A stretch of 7,349 bases of DNA from an uncultured delta proteobacterium (GTDB taxonomy: Bacteria > Desulfobacterota > WTBG01 > CAIYCZ01), in NCBI GenBank assembly GCA_903924805.1, contig CAIYCZ010000563.1:1-7349 (forward strand), written 5' to 3'. Below, in pieces: positions 5,251 through 7,349 of the stretch. Each line of letters starts with the position of its first letter. Position 1 is the first letter of the stretch. A program made the translations under genes and the position numbers. Under the pieces are notes generated by a model. The model did no database searches. It was not told where the DNA came from and saw only the letters and a program-made list of their open reading frames with translations.

Positions 5251-7017
5251 TCATTTTTTTCCGCGACTGCTGGTCGCAGATGCTAACTTTCCCCTGGCAC
5301 GTTTTTTCCAATGATCCAGAAACTGTTTCAGTTCATCAAGCTTCATGGTATTTAAAACATTTTCCGGCCCGAGCCAGCCTTTCCGCGCCACCTGTACGCC
5401 AAACACAACATCCCGGAGCCCTTCACGGTTGTGGGCATCCGGATTAATGCTTAGCATAACGCCCTTGCCTTTCGCATACTGTCCCAGCCGCCAGTCCAGG
5501 TCAAGCCGCTGGGGGTGGGCATTTATTTCAATGACCACGCCTTCTTCCGCTGCCGCGTCTATAACCTTAACCATGTCAACGGCGGAAGGCTCCCGTGACA
5601 GAAGGAGCCTTCCGGTTGGATGCCCGAGCATGGTAACAAAGGGATTCCTGATGGCTTTGATAATCCGTTCTGTCATTTCAGCCTGGCTCTGATTAAAGTG
5701 TGAATGGACTGAGGCAAGCACAAAATCACACGTCTCTAAAATGCGTTCATCATAATCAAGGGAGCCGTCCGCACGGATGTCTGACTCGGTACCTTTAAAT
5801 ACATAAAAGCCCTTGAGCTGCCTGTTGCGCGCATCAATTTCCCGGAACAACTCCGCTAACTGGTCCGGCTTGAGCCCTCTGGCATAATGGGCGCTCTGGC
5901 TGTGCTCAGAGATTCCCAGATATGAATAGCCCATCGTGCGGGCCTCTTTTATAAGCTCATCAAGTCCGCAGGTCCCGTCGCTGTGGGTGGTGTGGACATG
6001 GAAGGTACCCCGGATATCTTTCTCCTCCACGAGCCGCGGCAGCTGGTGCTTTTCTGCAGCCTCGATTTCACCCCGGGCTTCTCTCAGTTCCGGTGGAATG
6101 TAATCCAGGTGCAAATTTTTGAAAATTTCCTCCTCGTCCGCGCAGTTGATTAACCGTTCCCCCTTAAACAGCCCGTATTCATTCATCTTCATCCCGAGAC
6201 GTATGGCACGGCCTCTCATGGCAATGTTGTGCTCTTTGCTACCGGTAAAATGGTGGAGGGCAAAGGGGAACTCCTTGTCTGAAACGGTTCTCAGGTCTGC
6301 CTGAATCCCTGCTGAGGTAATAATGCTTGATTTCGTATCACCCTTTGCAATAATGCTCTCTACCAGAGGAAGTGACGTAAAAAGGTCCATGACTGCAGCG
6401 CTTTCACGGGTGCTGACCACCATATCAATATCTTTGACAATCTCTTTCTTTCTTCTGATGCTTCCCGCAAGGCTTGCCCGGATCACCCGCGGTATTCCTG
6501 ACAGCTGCGATACAATGGACTCTGCCTCGGTTATGGCAATGCTGTACAGAAACTGGTTCTGATATTTCCTGATAAACCCGGTTCCCTGCAGGACTTTTTC
6601 CTGGGATTTTTTCCCAAACCCCGGCAGCTCTATGAGGCGGTTCTCATTGCAGGCGTACTCCAGCTCTCCAATGGTGCTGATCCCCAGCTCCTGGTGAAGC
6701 ACTTTAATCTTTTTGGGCCCGAGGCCCGGTATCCTGAGCATATCCCGCAGGCTTTCCGGGATTTGTCTTTTCAGGTCTTCATAGTAGGAAAGTTGACCGG
6801 TAAGCACCAGTTCTGATATTTTCTGCGCCAGCCCTTCACCGATGCCTTTACTATCCCTGAGACGGTTTTCCCTGATAGCAGTGAGCAGGTCCCCGCCAAG
6901 AGATTCCACTGCCCGGGCGCCGGCATAGTATGCACGGCTCTTGAACGGGTTTTCACCTTTCAGCTCAAGCAGCGTGCCTATTTCATCGAGAATGGCTACA
7001 ACCTCTTTCTTATCCAT
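5251..7017 (-). CDS. polX: DNA polymerase/3'-5' exonuclease PolX (588 aa)
   Basis: This is a bacterial family X DNA polymerase, a gap-filling repair enzyme. The N-terminal part has helix-hairpin-helix motifs (KGIGEGLAQKI near 57, PGLGPKKI near 97, PGFGKK near 132). The polymerase signature AGSIRRK begins at residue 184; the metal-binding aspartates are D196 and D198 in DIDMVV, with the third at D241 (ADLRTV). HHFTGSKEHN (255-264) is also typical. The C-terminal PHP domain is complete: H340 and H342 (FHVHTTHSDG), E371-H372, E411, H438 and H440, H466 (GHPTGR), D527 and H529 (NPDAH); it provides the exonuclease activity. Length is close to Bacillus subtilis PolX (about 570). The start matches the usual MDKKEVVAIL...ELKGENPFK N-terminus, although no ribosome site is visible. 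It follows the PPC/DUF296 gene after 55 bp. A short lysine/arginine-rich tail ends the protein. Confidence 0.97.
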   Translation of the reverse strand: MDKKEVVAILDEIGTLLELKGENPFKSRAYYAGARAVESLGGDLLTAIRENRLRDSKGIGEGLAQKISELVLTGQLSYYEDLKRQIPESLRDMLRIPGLGPKKIKVLHQELGISTIGELEYACNENRLIELPGFGKKSQEKVLQGTGFIRKYQNQFLYSIAITEAESIVSQLSGIPRVIRASLAGSIRRKKEIVKDIDMVVSTRESAAVMDLFTSLPLVESIIAKGDTKSSIITSAGIQADLRTVSDKEFPFALHHFTGSKEHNIAMRGRAIRLGMKMNEYGLFKGERLINCADEEEIFKNLHLDYIPPELREARGEIEAAEKHQLPRLVEEKDIRGTFHVHTTHSDGTCGLDELIKEARTMGYSYLGISEHSQSAHYARGLKPDQLAELFREIDARNRQLKGFYVFKGTESDIRADGSLDYDERILETCDFVLASVHSHFNQSQAEMTERIIKAIRNPFVTMLGHPTGRLLLSREPSAVDMVKVIDAAAEEGVVIEINAHPQRLDLDWRLGQYAKGKGVMLSINPDAHNREGLRDVVFGVQVARKGWLGPENVLNTMKLDELKQFLDHWKKRARGKLASATSSRGKK

Positions 7018-7072
7018 AGGTAATAAACAAGGGCCGGGGAGGGGTTTTTTAATGTATGCTTATTTCAGACGC

Positions 7073-7349
7073 TCACCCCCAGAGAAACAGGCCGGTTGTT
7101 TCATCATACCTCCTCACCGGCGGCTCTCCGTCAAGTTCCTGCAGATGGAGTTCTGCTGCGAAGATGGTAGTTGGCGACATGAGGTGTCCGCCGAAGCAGG
7201 CACCGTCCCCATCACCAAAAAGGACATGGGCATGAACAAAGAGGTTTTCTTCCTTTATTGAAACATTGCCCAGACAGGAAATAATTTCATATGCCCCGTC
7301 CCTGATGATTGTCCGGTAGCGTTTGTGGTCCTGTTCATAATATCCAAAG
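7073..7349 (-). CDS. PPC/DUF296 domain protein, C-terminal 91 residues; N-terminus beyond the window
   Basis: The frame enters from the right edge (one base of a split codon at 7349) and ends in TGA at 7073-7075. The visible part begins FGYYEQDHKRYR and contains VHAHVLFGDGDGACFGGHL (38-56), AAELHLQELDGE (64-75) and RRYDETTGLFLW (79-90). These match the core and end of the PPC domain (Plant and Prokaryote Conserved, DUF296), including the GGHL turn, the following Glu (AAE) and the final R-x-D-x-x-x-G-L-F-L strand. Bacterial members are short, trimeric, and often labelled DNA-binding because plant homologues carry AT-hooks; their biochemical role in bacteria is not well established. It is probably co-transcribed with polX, 55 bp downstream, as no terminator is apparent between them. 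Confidence 0.9.
   Translation of the reverse strand, partial: FGYYEQDHKRYRTIIRDGAYEIISCLGNVSIKEENLFVHAHVLFGDGDGACFGGHLMSPTTIFAAELHLQELDGEPPVRRYDETTGLFLWG

Noticed and set aside
5069..5314. Plus-strand open frame covering the cNMP/PAS promoter and leader
   Set aside because: The product is low in recognisable features, overlaps the polX end, and has no ribosome site; the promoter and leader reading explains the region better.
6941..7261. Plus-strand open frame across the polX upstream gap
   Set aside because: It overlaps the PPC/DUF296 and polX coding regions in antisense and shows no domain, whereas the minus-strand frame matches the PPC domain closely.

Overview
All seven genes lie on the minus strand, so the window reads from its right-hand end to its left. 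It is bacterial. The envelope proteins (a lipoprotein, a cysteine-rich exported protein, a membrane-anchored cNMP/PAS protein) and the CFI-box-like C-terminus suggest a free-living Gram-negative from an environmental group such as Desulfobacterota, Nitrospirota or Planctomycetota. That placement is inference; there is no rRNA or other marker. Composition changes along the window: sampled lines at the left are about 36% GC, and sampled lines in the polX region are above 50%.

Right part (5251-7349), housekeeping-like. The C-terminal end of a PPC/DUF296 domain protein is followed after 55 bp by polX, a complete family X DNA polymerase with a C-terminal PHP metallo-exonuclease domain.

Middle part (1972-5250), a probable two-gene unit. 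Just downstream of polX is a good sigma70-type promoter (TTGACC, 17 bp, TATAGT) with a 7-bp inverted repeat beside its -35 box. It would produce a long leader of about 170 nt containing a possible three-stem RNA fold and a weak terminator-like hairpin. It drives a protein with the order cyclic-nucleotide-binding domain, PAS domain, one membrane helix and Cache-like external domain, without any recognisable output domain. After 82 bp comes a lipoprotein with about twelve beta-propeller blades. Signal detection across the envelope is a reasonable guess for the pair.

Left part (1-1971), accessory and rearranged. A cysteine-rich exported protein has a C-terminal half like the CFI-box-CTERM domain. 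It is preceded by a nine-unit heptamer array and flanked by two roughly 89% identical direct repeats; both repeats contain the coding end of the propeller lipoprotein gene, so one is a remnant of a lost duplicate. Further left are a 63-residue protein with two hydrophobic segments and, running off the window, a SIR2-like (NADase-type) gene of the kind found in phage-defence systems. A G9/A6 tract lies directly upstream of the SIR2-like gene and could form the spacer of a length-variable promoter.

The most promising place for an undescribed system is the AT-rich left edge, but the decisive part of the SIR2-like gene and its downstream neighbours are outside the window. No tRNA, rRNA, CRISPR array or intact transposase gene was seen.
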